Of a stretch of DNA of 64,000 bases, positions 50,434 to 58,598 are shown in pieces. The position numbers and the translations under genes were made by a program. Each line of letters begins with the position of its first letter. Position 1 is the first letter of the stretch. Under the pieces are notes generated by a model. That model ran no database searches. It was not told the DNA's origin and saw only the letters and a list, made by a program, of their open reading frames with translations. The stretch spans positions 124,001 through 188,000 of the forward strand of contig NZ_JBOBFV010000001.1 of the NCBI RefSeq assembly GCF_050587365.1. The letters run 5' to 3'. Source of the stretch: Plantibacter auratus (lineage in GTDB: Bacteria > Actinomycetota > Actinomycetes > Actinomycetales > Microbacteriaceae).

Positions 50434-50798
50434 TCGCAGAGCCACGTCTTCCTGTTGCCGAAGTAACCGGTCGAGAGGATCTTCGCTAGCTGAGATTGGG
50501 TGTACTGAACGCGAAAGTCCCGCAGAGGCGAGGCGGTTCCGTTGGACCACAAGGGGCTCGAATCCCACCAGCCCTGGCTGCCCCGCTGACTCTGGAAGTG
50601 CTGAACGTTCATCGTCGCGTGACTCGAAACGGTCGGGCGAAGACTTCCCCCGCAGTCCACGTACGAGCTCGAGGGCCACTGGTAGTTCTCGGCATGGGCG
50701 GCGCCGCCCCCCGCTACGACAACGGCGACTGTGATGGCGACGGTTGCGACGGATGCTGCAACACGGTTCTTGGCCTTCTGGCCGAAGCTGAGGTGCAT
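50430..50798 (-). CDS. Small secreted two-cysteine peptide, bacteriocin-like context
   Basis: A 122-residue precursor. The N-terminal 36 residues form a Sec signal (AASVATVAITVAVVVAGG core, cleavage after AHA). The predicted mature product of 86 residues is rich in Ser, Gly, Gln and Trp, with only two cysteines, one near each end (residues 49 and 121), able to form one long loop. No family is recognised with confidence. Lactococcin 972-type bacteriocins have a similar size and gene context (ABC exporter beside), but the GGxWxYG-type motif of that family is not seen. First gene of a two-gene unit, divergent from the exporter operon. Confidence 0.65.
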   Translation of the reverse strand: MHLSFGQKAKNRVAASVATVAITVAVVVAGGGAAHAENYQWPSSSYVDCGGSLRPTVSSHATMNVQHFQSQRGSQGWWDSSPLWSNGTASPLRDFRVQYTQSQLAKILSTGYFGNRKTWLCE

Positions 50799-50876
50799 CG
50801 AGATCTCCTGTTCGTTCTGGCGTAGGTCGCCACGTTGATGTCAGCGTATGATCACTTTCAGATGTTAAGCAACGTT

Positions 50877-50905
50877 TTGCCTAAAATTTCTCGTTGTCGT
50901 ATATC
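50877..50905 (+). promoter_or_regulatory. Promoter of the exporter operon
   Basis: TTGCCT and TATATC separated by exactly 17 bases in an AT-rich stretch. The -10 ends 9 bases before ATG 50915, so the transcript would have little or no leader. Confidence 0.55.
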
Positions 50906-50914
50906 ATCGGGGAC

Positions 50915-51997
50915 ATGATCGGTGAAGAACCAGCGTTGCCCCGGCGAGCCCGCCGGCGGGTCGGAGCGACGGCAGTGGTGGCGCTGAGCCTGGCCGCTGG
51001 TCTCGGTTGGGGCGGAGCGACGATCCTGAGTCCGACCAGCCCGGTTCCATCGGCAGCCCCGTTCTCGACGGTGGACGTTCGAGTCGGAGTCGTGACCTCG
51101 GCGATCGAACTGAATGTGGAGTCTCAATGGGCCTCCACGAAGGTTGGAGTCAACCGTCGTTCGGGGATCGTGACGTCTGTTGACTTCGCGTCAGGTGATG
51201 TGGTGACGCAGGGTTCGAAGATCTACACGGTCGATCTCCAACCGGTTTTCGTCGCACAGGGTGATGTGCCGTCGTTTCGCGCCATCCAGAATGGCATCAA
51301 GGGTACTGACGTCCAACAGGTGCAGCAATTACTGCAGGATCTGGGGTTTTACCATGGCGATGTCGATGGAGCCGCGGGAACTGCGACTGCGCGGGCCATC
51401 GCCAGCTGGCAGAGCTCAAACGACCTCGAGCCGACCGGCGTCCTCAGTAGCGGGGATATCGTCTTTGTGCCGAAGCTGCCGGCGCGGTTGGCACTCGACC
51501 AGGAACTGATCCTGCGCGGCGCGGAGCTCTCGGGTGGTGAAGCGGCTCTACTCGCGTTCGGCGACGAACCGGTATTTACGTTGTCCGTGTCGCTTGCTCA
51601 AGCGGACCTGATTGTCGAAGGAACGGCGGTGGAAATATCTGCGCCGGACGGTTCAGTGTGGGCAGCGGTCGCCGACGAAGTGACGCCCGGAGAGCACGGC
51701 GCGAGCGTTCGGCTTCGAGCCTCAGCTGGAAGTTCGATCTGCTCCGCTGCTTGTGGACTGCTCGACGCCGAGGTCACATCGCTACTCTCGGCGAAGGTGG
51801 TCATTCTCGCCCCAATCGAAGGATTGATAGTGCCACTCGCAGCTCTTCGCACCCGTTCTGATGGAGCGACTACTGTCGTCATCGACAAAGCGGGAGAAGA
51901 GCACCCTGTCGAGGTCGTCGCTACAGCTCGCGGGCTCAGTGTCATCACGGGGATCCAAGAGGGTACCTCCGTTCGATTGCCGGCCCTGGAAAAATGA
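50915..51997 (+). CDS. Membrane-fusion (HlyD-like) protein with peptidoglycan-binding domain
   Basis: About 360 residues. One N-terminal transmembrane segment (about 18-40) precedes an extracytoplasmic part. A biotinyl-lipoyl-like stretch (RSGIVTSVDFASGDVVTQGSKIY in two halves) is followed by a PG_binding_1 repeat (IKGTDVQQVQQLLQDLGFYHGDVDG, cut here to about 127-151) and beta-barrel and membrane-proximal parts (VPLAALRTRSDGATTVVI). Such proteins link an ABC exporter to the cell wall in Gram-positive bacteria. ATG 50915 is preferred over TTG 50894. It overlaps the ATPase gene by 4 bp. Confidence 0.82.
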   Translation: MIGEEPALPRRARRRVGATAVVALSLAAGLGWGGATILSPTSPVPSAAPFSTVDVRVGVVTSAIELNVESQWASTKVGVNRRSGIVTSVDFASGDVVTQGSKIYTVDLQPVFVAQGDVPSFRAIQNGIKGTDVQQVQQLLQDLGFYHGDVDGAAGTATARAIASWQSSNDLEPTGVLSSGDIVFVPKLPARLALDQELILRGAELSGGEAALLAFGDEPVFTLSVSLAQADLIVEGTAVEISAPDGSVWAAVADEVTPGEHGASVRLRASAGSSICSAACGLLDAEVTSLLSAKVVILAPIEGLIVPLAALRTRSDGATTVVIDKAGEEHPVEVVATARGLSVITGIQEGTSVRLPALEK

Positions 51998-52638
51998 CAA
52001 GGCCTACCCTTGAAGTCATTGATGTGACGGTCGGCTATGCGGGAAAGCAAGCATTACTGACCGACTGGAGCGCTCAGTTTTGGCCCGGCGAGGTTGTCGC
52101 CATTACCGGCCCCAGCGGACGAGGCAAGTCGACGTTGCTCTACGTGCTGGGACTCATGCTGAGAATGCGCTCCGGCTCTGTAAAGGTCGAGGGTCTCGAC
52201 ACATCGCCGTTGGGGGAGGGGGCGCGTGCCTCTCTCCGAGCTCACCGGTACGGTTTCGTATTTCAGGACGCCGTCCTGGACGCGTCCCGAACGATCATGG
52301 AAAATGTCCTCGAATCCAGCTTGTATCGAAATGGAGATCACGCAGCGGATCTGGTCAGATCCCGCGTGCTTCTGGAACGGTTCGGGGTGAATGTACCCGC
52401 TGAGTATCGGCCAGGTCAGGTCTCTGGCGGTCAAGCGCAACGCATTGCGCTCTGTCGTGCGCTGCTCGGAGATCCGCCCATCTTGCTTGCCGACGAGCCG
52501 ACTGGAAACCTCGACCATCAGTCTGCGAGAACGGTATTAGACGCATTCCGCGAGCATGCCGCATCCGGTGCCACAGTGATTGTGGTCACCCACGATGAGG
52601 CGGTTGTTCGGACCGCATCGCGACGGATCGCATTATGA
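51994..52638 (+). CDS. ABC transporter ATP-binding protein (MacB/LolD type)
   Basis: A 214-residue ATPase with Walker A GPSGRGKST (about 39-47), Q-loop region FVFQDAVLDASRTIMENV, signature VSGGQAQRIALCRALL (about 144-159), Walker B ILLADEPTGNLD and H-loop VVTHDEAV. All catalytic elements are present. It pairs with an FtsX-type permease, as in MacB and bacteriocin-export systems. Start and stop both overlap neighbours by 4 bp (ATGA). Confidence 0.92.
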   Translation: MTRPTLEVIDVTVGYAGKQALLTDWSAQFWPGEVVAITGPSGRGKSTLLYVLGLMLRMRSGSVKVEGLDTSPLGEGARASLRAHRYGFVFQDAVLDASRTIMENVLESSLYRNGDHAADLVRSRVLLERFGVNVPAEYRPGQVSGGQAQRIALCRALLGDPPILLADEPTGNLDHQSARTVLDAFREHAASGATVIVVTHDEAVVRTASRRIAL

Positions 52639-53732
52639 GGAGAGTTCGGTCCATCGTCCGGGAGTCGTGGCGCGTTGCCGTGGCGCACCGGGTCACGTCA
52701 ATCGCGACCATTGTCCTTGTCGCGGGGATGACTACTGCAGTATTGGCGACCGCCGGGCGCACCGCCGGCGCCCAGCTCGAAGTTCTTTCCTCGATTGATT
52801 CAGTGGGTTCAAGGTCCATTACCGTCCAGGCAGATTCCTCGGCTGGGCTGGAATCCTCAGTCCTCGATGTTGTCGCCCACATCTCTGGCGTCGAAGTGGT
52901 CGCGGGTTTCGGTCCCGCACATGATGTGGAGAATGCATCGTTTCCCGGGCAGCGGGTCCCAATGCGCTTCGCCTATGGGGGAGCGTTGGCGGTTCTCGGT
53001 GCATCAGACGCTGCAGCGGATGGGGCCCACTCCTACATCACTCATGCGGCGCGTCATCGACTGGGCCTCTTAGGAGTGGCAGGCGGCCTCATCCGTCCTG
53101 ATTCCGGAGAGAGCTTTTCGGTGGCGGGACAGATCCAGCTGCCTCCGTACATGCAGCAATATGAACCGCTCGTCGTTGCGGTCGACCCCGAAAGTGCTAC
53201 GACCGCGCCCCTGGGGCTTATGGTCGTCGTTGCGGAGGCGCCCTCCGACGTTGCGGCGGTGGCAGAGGCGGTGCAGTCTGTCCTGGTTGTCGAAGATCCC
53301 TCGAAGGTTCGCGTGTCGACGAATGCGCGCGTTGCTGAACTCAGGTCAGAGATCGAAGGGCGGCTTGGTACATCCAACCGCGAGCTCGTGCTTGGTATCT
53401 ACTTCCTAACTGCAATGTTGGTTTGCGCAGTGCTTTCGGGCGTGGTGATGCTGCGGCGGAAGGACTTCGGCCGTCGACGCGCGCTCGGAGCTTCGCAAGG
53501 CTTGATCGTCGCGCTGGTTCTCTTGCAGACTGCGTGGCCAAGTTTGATCGGAGTGTTGCTTGGCTCGGGGGGAACGACCTTGTTTCTCGTTCTGGTCAGC
53601 CTTCCCACTGCGCCACCGCTCTATACGGGCGCCGTTGCGATCACTTCTGTAGGAATCGCGGTCACGGCAGCTCTTCTGCCTGCATGGCTCGCAAGTCGGC
53701 GGGATCCACTCCTTGAACTCAGAATCCCCTAG
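52635..53732 (+). CDS. FtsX/MacB-type ABC permease
   Basis: A 365-residue permease. A first transmembrane helix (about 18-36) is followed by a large outside domain of about 200 residues and three C-terminal helices (about 255-275, 290-313, 330-352), the MacB/FtsX plan. The conserved RRKDFGRRRALGASQGLIVA segment is around residues 274-293. Together with the ATPase and membrane-fusion protein it makes a mechanotransmission-type exporter. The terminator is not evident; the UvrA-like gene is convergent. Confidence 0.88.
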   Translation: MRRVRSIVRESWRVAVAHRVTSIATIVLVAGMTTAVLATAGRTAGAQLEVLSSIDSVGSRSITVQADSSAGLESSVLDVVAHISGVEVVAGFGPAHDVENASFPGQRVPMRFAYGGALAVLGASDAAADGAHSYITHAARHRLGLLGVAGGLIRPDSGESFSVAGQIQLPPYMQQYEPLVVAVDPESATTAPLGLMVVVAEAPSDVAAVAEAVQSVLVVEDPSKVRVSTNARVAELRSEIEGRLGTSNRELVLGIYFLTAMLVCAVLSGVVMLRRKDFGRRRALGASQGLIVALVLLQTAWPSLIGVLLGSGGTTLFLVLVSLPTAPPLYTGAVAITSVGIAVTAALLPAWLASRRDPLLELRIP

Positions 53733-53834
53733 TTGCTGATTGAACGCTTGCACTGTGCGGAGGACATTGCCCTATCCATCACTACTGACCGTGCCGGGGG
53801 CTACGCTCAGCGAGCATACCTGAAGCGAGTTGAC

Positions 53835-53848
53835 ATAATGTGCATTAT
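53835..53848. promoter_or_regulatory. AT-rich palindrome with an overlapping -35-like TTGACA
   Basis: ATAATG-TG-CATTAT, 6-bp perfect arms, directly follows TTGACA (53830-53835), in the 207-bp gap between two convergent genes where an operator is not expected. No gene is supported in that gap. Confidence 0.35.
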
Positions 53849-53939
53849 CAGCTCTTTCCAGCCCGCCGCGAGCGGGGTCCGATCGGGTCACGTCCGCCTG
53901 CATCACCGACCTGAGGATCGCGGCGACGACCGGGGCGCG

Positions 53940-56312
53940 TCAGGAGCCGATGTACCGAGCGAGATGTTCTCCGGTCAGCGTCGAGCGATCGGCGACGAGC
54001 GCTGCGGGCGTCCCGGTGAAGACCAGACGTCCGCCGTCGTGACCTGCGCCGGGTCCGAGGTCGACGATCCAGTCCGCATGCGCCATGACCGCCTGATGAT
54101 GCTCGATGACGATGACCGACTTGCCGGAGTCCACCAACCGGTCCAGGAGCCCGAGCAGGTTCTCCACGTCGGCGAGGTGCAGGCCCGTCGTCGGCTCGTC
54201 CAGGATGTAGACCTCGCCCGAATCGGCCATCTGCGTCGCCAGTTTGAGTCGTTGTCGTTCGCCTCCTGACAGGGTCGTCAACGGCTGTCCGAGGCTGACG
54301 TAGCCGAGCCCGACGTCGACGAGTCTCGCCAGGATGAGGTGCGCGGCGGGCGTCCGGGCCGGCCCGTCGGCGAAGAAGGCCTCGGCCTCCGTCACCGACA
54401 TCGCGAGCACCTCGCTGATATCCCGCTCCCCCAACTGATATTCCAGAACGGAAGCATCGAACCGGCGACCCTCGCACACCTCGCAGACGGTCGAGACGCT
54501 CGCCATGACGCCGAGATCGGTGAAGACGACCCCGGCGCCGTTGCAGTTCGGGCAGGCTCCCGCCGAGTTCGAGCTGAACAGCGCAGGCTTGACCCCGTTG
54601 GCCTTTGCGAACGCCTTGCGGATGGGCTCGAGCAGACCCGTGTACGTCGCCGGGTTGCTGCGACGCGAGCCGCGGATCGGGCTCTGGTCGACCGTCACCA
54701 CACCGGCACGCCCGGCGACCGAGCCGTGGATGAGGGAGCTCTTGCCCGAGCCGGCGACACCCGTGACGACCACGAGGACGCCGAGCGGCACGTCGACGTC
54801 GACGCCCTGCAGGTTGTGCCGGTCGGCGCCGCGGATCTCGATGACACCGGTCGGTCGACGCAACGCCGACTTGAGCGCGGCGCGGTCGTCGAAGTGGCGT
54901 CCGGTGAGGGTGTCGCTCGCCCGGAGGCCGTCCACACTCCCCTGGAACGTCACCTGTCCCCCGCCGGTCCCGGCTCCGGGGCCGAGGTCGACGACGTGGT
55001 CGGCGATCGTGATCGTCTCCGGCTTGTGCTCCACCACGAGGACGGTGTTCCCCTTGTCGCGGAGCCGGAGGAGCAGTTCGTTCATCCGCTGGATGTCATG
55101 CGGGTGCAGTCCGACGGTCGGCTCGTCGAACACGTAGGTCACGTCGGTGAGCGAGGACCCCAGATGGCGGATCATCTTCGTCCGCTGCGCCTCCCCACCA
55201 GAGAGGGTGCCCGTCGTGCGGTCGAGTGACAGGTATCCCAGCCCGATGGCGACGAAGGAGTCCAGCGTCTCCTGGAGGACCGTCAGGAGCGGGCGCACCG
55301 ACGGCTCGTCGAGCGCCCGGGTCCACGCCGCGAGGTCGCTGATCTGCATCGCGCACAGTTCGGCGATGTTCCGACCGGCGATGCGCGAACTCCGTGCGCC
55401 CTCGCTCAGCCGGGTCCCGTCGCACGCCGGACACGTGGTGAAGGTGACGGCGCGGTCGACGAATGCGCGGATGTGCGGCTGCATCGCCTCACGGTCCTTC
55501 GAGAGAAACGACTTCTGCACCTTCGGGATCAGGCCCTCGTAGGTCATGTTGATGTCGCCGACCTTGACCTTCACCGGCTCCTTGTGGAGGAAGTCGTGGA
55601 GCTCCCGCTCCGTGTAGTCCTGGATGGGCTTGTCCGCGTCGAGGAATCCGGATCCGGTGAAGATCCGCACGCCCCAGCCGTCGGGTGTGTAGCCGGGGAT
55701 CGTGAGTGCACCCTGGTTGAGCGACTTCGTGGCGTCGTAGAGCTGGGAACGGTCGATGTCGTTCACGGTCCCCATCCCCTCGCACCGAGGGCACATGCCG
55801 CCGGTGATCGAGAAGCTCCGCCGTTCCTTCGTACTCTGTCCCCCGCGCTCGATGGTCACCGCTCCGGCGCCGCTGATCGAGGCGACGTTGAAGGAGAAGG
55901 CCTGCGGAGACCCGATGGACGGGTCTCCGATCCGACTGAAGAGGATGCGCAGCATGGTGTTCGCGTCCGTCGCCGTGCCCACCGTCGAACGTGAGTTCGC
56001 GCCCATCCGCTCCTGGTCGACGATGATCGCCGTGGTGAGTCCCTCGAGCACGTCGACGTCGGGCCGCGCCTGCGACGGCATGAAGCCCTGGACGAACGCG
56101 CTGTAGGTCTCGTTGATCATCCGCTGCGACTCGGCGGCGATCGTCCCGAAGACGAGTGAGCTCTTCCCCGAGCCGGACACACCGGTGAACACGGTGAGGC
56201 GGCGCTTCGGGAGGTCGACGTCGACGTCGCGCAGATTGTGCTCGCGGGCACCCCTGACCCGGATGACGTCGTGGCTGTCGGCGGCCCTGGTGTGCATCGG
56301 CGTCTCGCTCAT
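53940..56312 (-). CDS. UvrA-like ABC protein (class lacking the UvrB-binding domain)
   Basis: A 790-residue twin-ATPase protein. Walker A motifs GVSGSGKSS (about 37-45) and GVAGSGKSS (about 512-520), signatures LSGGEAQR and LSGGERQR, Walker B VFDEPTVGLHP and ILDEPTTGLHL, and zinc-ribbon motifs CPRCEGMG, CPACDGTR and CPNCNGAG are all present. It is shorter than housekeeping UvrA (about 950 residues). Related actinobacterial proteins are annotated as excinuclease-like or linked to drug tolerance (DrrC, UvrA2). ATG 56312 was chosen because TACGCT lies 7 bases upstream, as at other leaderless genes here; two earlier in-frame ATGs exist. Confidence 0.9.
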   Translation of the reverse strand: MSETPMHTRAADSHDVIRVRGAREHNLRDVDVDLPKRRLTVFTGVSGSGKSSLVFGTIAAESQRMINETYSAFVQGFMPSQARPDVDVLEGLTTAIIVDQERMGANSRSTVGTATDANTMLRILFSRIGDPSIGSPQAFSFNVASISGAGAVTIERGGQSTKERRSFSITGGMCPRCEGMGTVNDIDRSQLYDATKSLNQGALTIPGYTPDGWGVRIFTGSGFLDADKPIQDYTERELHDFLHKEPVKVKVGDINMTYEGLIPKVQKSFLSKDREAMQPHIRAFVDRAVTFTTCPACDGTRLSEGARSSRIAGRNIAELCAMQISDLAAWTRALDEPSVRPLLTVLQETLDSFVAIGLGYLSLDRTTGTLSGGEAQRTKMIRHLGSSLTDVTYVFDEPTVGLHPHDIQRMNELLLRLRDKGNTVLVVEHKPETITIADHVVDLGPGAGTGGGQVTFQGSVDGLRASDTLTGRHFDDRAALKSALRRPTGVIEIRGADRHNLQGVDVDVPLGVLVVVTGVAGSGKSSLIHGSVAGRAGVVTVDQSPIRGSRRSNPATYTGLLEPIRKAFAKANGVKPALFSSNSAGACPNCNGAGVVFTDLGVMASVSTVCEVCEGRRFDASVLEYQLGERDISEVLAMSVTEAEAFFADGPARTPAAHLILARLVDVGLGYVSLGQPLTTLSGGERQRLKLATQMADSGEVYILDEPTTGLHLADVENLLGLLDRLVDSGKSVIVIEHHQAVMAHADWIVDLGPGAGHDGGRLVFTGTPAALVADRSTLTGEHLARYIGS

Positions 56313-56319
56313 GGCGATC

Positions 56320-56325
56320 AGCGTA
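56320..56325 (-). promoter_or_regulatory. -10 element of the UvrA-like gene
   Basis: TACGCT on the minus strand, 7 bases before ATG 56312, with no Shine-Dalgarno site. Confidence 0.4.
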
Positions 56326-56478
56326 TCCGTCGTCATCGTCGGCGTCTCGCCTCGATCGGCACTGGACCCGCGCGACATGAAAGGTCATGCTGTGAAACAC
56401 CTGTGTGAATGCGTCACACTGGTGGAACGCACCCGGTCTGCTCGGGAGCGCCGCACTGTCCACCGTCAGGAGCCGACC

Positions 56479-57072
56479 ATGTCCGAATCATCCACCACTA
56501 CCTACACGCTGAACTCCGCCAAGCTGACCGCGAGCCAGATCTCCGGTGTCCGATGGGCCTTCGCCGTCGGTGGGATCCTCACGATCCTCTTGGGTGTCTT
56601 CCTGCTGGTCGCGCCGAAGGCCTCGCTGGTCGCCGTCGCGTGGATCTTCGCCGTCTACTTCCTGGTCGCCGGGATCGCCCGCATCACGCGTGGCGTCGTC
56701 GCTCGGGAGCACGGCGGACTCTGGCGGGTCCTCACGATCGTGTTCGGTGTGCTGCTGCTGGCCGCCGGCTTCTACATCTTCATCGATCCGCTGCTGGGCA
56801 TCGGCGCACTCGTCTTCGTGATCGGTGTCTCCTGGATCGTCGAGGGCGTGGCCTCGCTGTTCGACTCGGCACCCGACGTGTCGCGGTGGATCACGATCCT
56901 CTACGGCGTCATCAGCGTCGTCGCCGGCGTGTTCGTCCTCGCGAACCCGCTGCTCGCCGCCGTGACCCTCCTGCTCGTCACCGCGTTCTTCCTCATCGCG
57001 GCCGGCGTCGTCGAGATCATCCAGGCGATCACCTTCGGCAAGCAGGTGAAGCGGGCCGGTCTCGCCGGCTGA
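56479..57072 (+). CDS. HdeD/DUF308 family membrane protein
   Basis: A 197-residue protein with six regularly spaced transmembrane helices in three similar pairs (for example WAFAVGGILTILLGVFLLVA, VLTIVFGVLLLAAGFYIFI and ITILYGVISVVAGVFVLANP), the DUF308 pattern. E. coli HdeD is linked to acid resistance; the role here is unknown. ATG 56479 has CAGGAG 6 bases upstream. Confidence 0.88.
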   Translation: MSESSTTTYTLNSAKLTASQISGVRWAFAVGGILTILLGVFLLVAPKASLVAVAWIFAVYFLVAGIARITRGVVAREHGGLWRVLTIVFGVLLLAAGFYIFIDPLLGIGALVFVIGVSWIVEGVASLFDSAPDVSRWITILYGVISVVAGVFVLANPLLAAVTLLLVTAFFLIAAGVVEIIQAITFGKQVKRAGLAG

Positions 57073-57085
57073 CATCTGGTGGCAG

Positions 57086-57129
57086 GACGACGAACGCCCG
57101 GTCCCTCGAAGGACCGGGCGTTCGTCGTC
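57086..57129. terminator. Bidirectional terminator between the HdeD-like and SDR genes
   Basis: A perfect 19-bp stem (GACGACGAACGCCCGGTCC and complement) with a 6-base loop, between convergent genes. Confidence 0.85.
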
Positions 57130-57145
57130 GTGTCAGGATCGTCGA

Positions 57146-57910
57146 TTACTCGGCGATGAAGTCGCTCGTGTCCCCCACGTAGCGGGTGTGGTCCTCGGGG
57201 ATCGGGTCCACGGCGGCCGAGGCGACCTCGGCCGCGAACTCACCCACGTTGTAGAGACGACCGGCCGACTCCTTGCGCGAGCTGATCGCACCGGGGTTGG
57301 CGCGTTCGAGGAGGGTCGCGGTGATGGTCCCCTCGATCATGTCGCCTGAGACGACCACGAACTCGACACCGGCCGCGTCGAACTGGTCCTGCTTGGCGCG
57401 GAGCGCGTCCTCGCCCGCACGCTTGGACGTCGCGACCGGGACGTACTCGGGCATCGTCGGCGTGGTCCGGATGAAGTGCGCCTGGTGGCTCGTGACGAAC
57501 ACGATCCGCGAGCCGGGGCGGAGCAGCGGGAGGGCGTGTTCGACGACGCTCACCTGTGCGTCCCGGTTGAGCTGCATGGCGTAGTCCTCGGCCATGCCGC
57601 TCTCCATCCCTCCGGAGGCGTTCAGCACCAGGACGTCGAGGTCGCCGAGTTCGGCCTTCGTCGTCGCGAACATGGCGGCGACCGAGGTGGGGTCGGTGAG
57701 GTCGGCTCCGACCACCAGGGCCTGCACACCGAGGGCTCGCACTTCGTCGGCGAGCTTGACGGCGCGAGCCTCCTTGTTCCGGTAGTTGATCACGACGTTG
57801 GCGCCGGCACCGGCGAAGTACCGGATGGTGTCGGCACCGATGCCGCGGGACGAGCCCGTCACGAGGACGTTCTTCCCGGAGAGTGATCCGGCGGCCAGGG
57901 GGTTCGTCAC
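57146..57910 (-). CDS. SDR family oxidoreductase with an atypical active site
   Basis: A 254-residue Rossmann-fold protein. The cofactor site is standard: VTGSSRGIGADTIRYFA (about 17-33), NYRNKEAR, GADLTD and VLNASGG. The active-site serine is in FVTSHQAHF, but the tyrosine that should stand four residues before the lysine is missing: the segment reads PEYVPVATSKRAGEDAL, with Tyr seven residues before Lys. This suggests altered chemistry or a non-canonical catalytic arrangement. The GTG start has AAGGAG 7 bases upstream. Substrate unknown. Confidence 0.85.
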   Translation of the reverse strand: MTNPLAAGSLSGKNVLVTGSSRGIGADTIRYFAGAGANVVINYRNKEARAVKLADEVRALGVQALVVGADLTDPTSVAAMFATTKAELGDLDVLVLNASGGMESGMAEDYAMQLNRDAQVSVVEHALPLLRPGSRIVFVTSHQAHFIRTTPTMPEYVPVATSKRAGEDALRAKQDQFDAAGVEFVVVSGDMIEGTITATLLERANPGAISSRKESAGRLYNVGEFAAEVASAAVDPIPEDHTRYVGDTSDFIAE

Positions 57911-58104
57911 GTGAGGGCTCCTTCAGATCTGGGGCCGCTCATCGGCGGCTGGTTCCAGCCAACGACCTTACCAACAACCGGCAGACGGATCCGGTTCGGC
58001 GGTCCACCCAGCTGATAGCGTTGAACCCGACCGGCGCACCGTCTCGCGCTCCCCCGGACCGCGAGGCGGCAGACGCGAGAGCCGATCCGGGAGGAATCCG
58101 CACC

Positions 58105-58596
58105 ATGGACGTCATCACCGAGTACGCCTGGATCGCCTGGTTGGTCCTGATCCTCGTGTTCGTCATCATCGAGATCCTGTCGCTCGAGTTCACCTTCCTC
58201 ATGCTCGCGCTCGGCGGCACCGTCGGGCTGCTCTCCGGCCTCCTCGGCGCTCCGTGGTGGCTCCAGCTGCTCATCGCAGCCGCTGCCGCCCTCCTGCTCC
58301 TGTTGGCCGTCAGGCCGCCGCTGCTCCGAGCGCTGCAACGCGGCGCGGACCCGGCGAAGAGCAACGTCGACGCGCTCCTCGGCATGCCGGGGCTCGTGCT
58401 CTCGACGGTGACCCCGCACGGTGGCCAGGTGAAGCTCGGCAACGGCGAGGTCTGGACCGCCAGGACCCCGCACGACTCCCCCGCGTCGTCCCTCGAGCCC
58501 GGCACGCGCATCGTCCTGTCCGTCGTCGACGGTGCCACCGCCGTCGTCGTCCCCGTCCCAACCCACCCGGCACCGCTGGGCGAGCAGAAGGAGTAG
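58105..58596 (+). CDS. NfeD-like membrane protein
   Basis: A 163-residue protein with two to three N-terminal transmembrane segments (about 8-75: WIAWLVLILVFVIIEILSL, LMLALGGTVGLLSGLLG, LQLLIAAAAALLLLLAV) and a C-terminal OB-fold NfeD domain (LLGMPGLVLSTVTPHGGQVKLGNGEVW in two parts). NfeD proteins pair with SPFH proteins to organise membrane domains and quality control. ATG 58105 has GGAGGA upstream. The SPFH gene starts 2 bp after its stop. Confidence 0.88.
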   Translation: MDVITEYAWIAWLVLILVFVIIEILSLEFTFLMLALGGTVGLLSGLLGAPWWLQLLIAAAAALLLLLAVRPPLLRALQRGADPAKSNVDALLGMPGLVLSTVTPHGGQVKLGNGEVWTARTPHDSPASSLEPGTRIVLSVVDGATAVVVPVPTHPAPLGEQKE

Positions 58597-58598
58597 TC

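Noticed and set aside
50430..50798. Naming the small peptide lactococcin 972
   Set aside because: Size and context agree but the characteristic N-terminal Gly-Gly-x-Trp-x-Tyr-Gly region is absent, so the family name is not justified.
44306..53939. The accessory region as a prophage or integrative element
   Set aside because: No integrase, transposase, phage structural gene, tRNA junction or terminal repeat was found.
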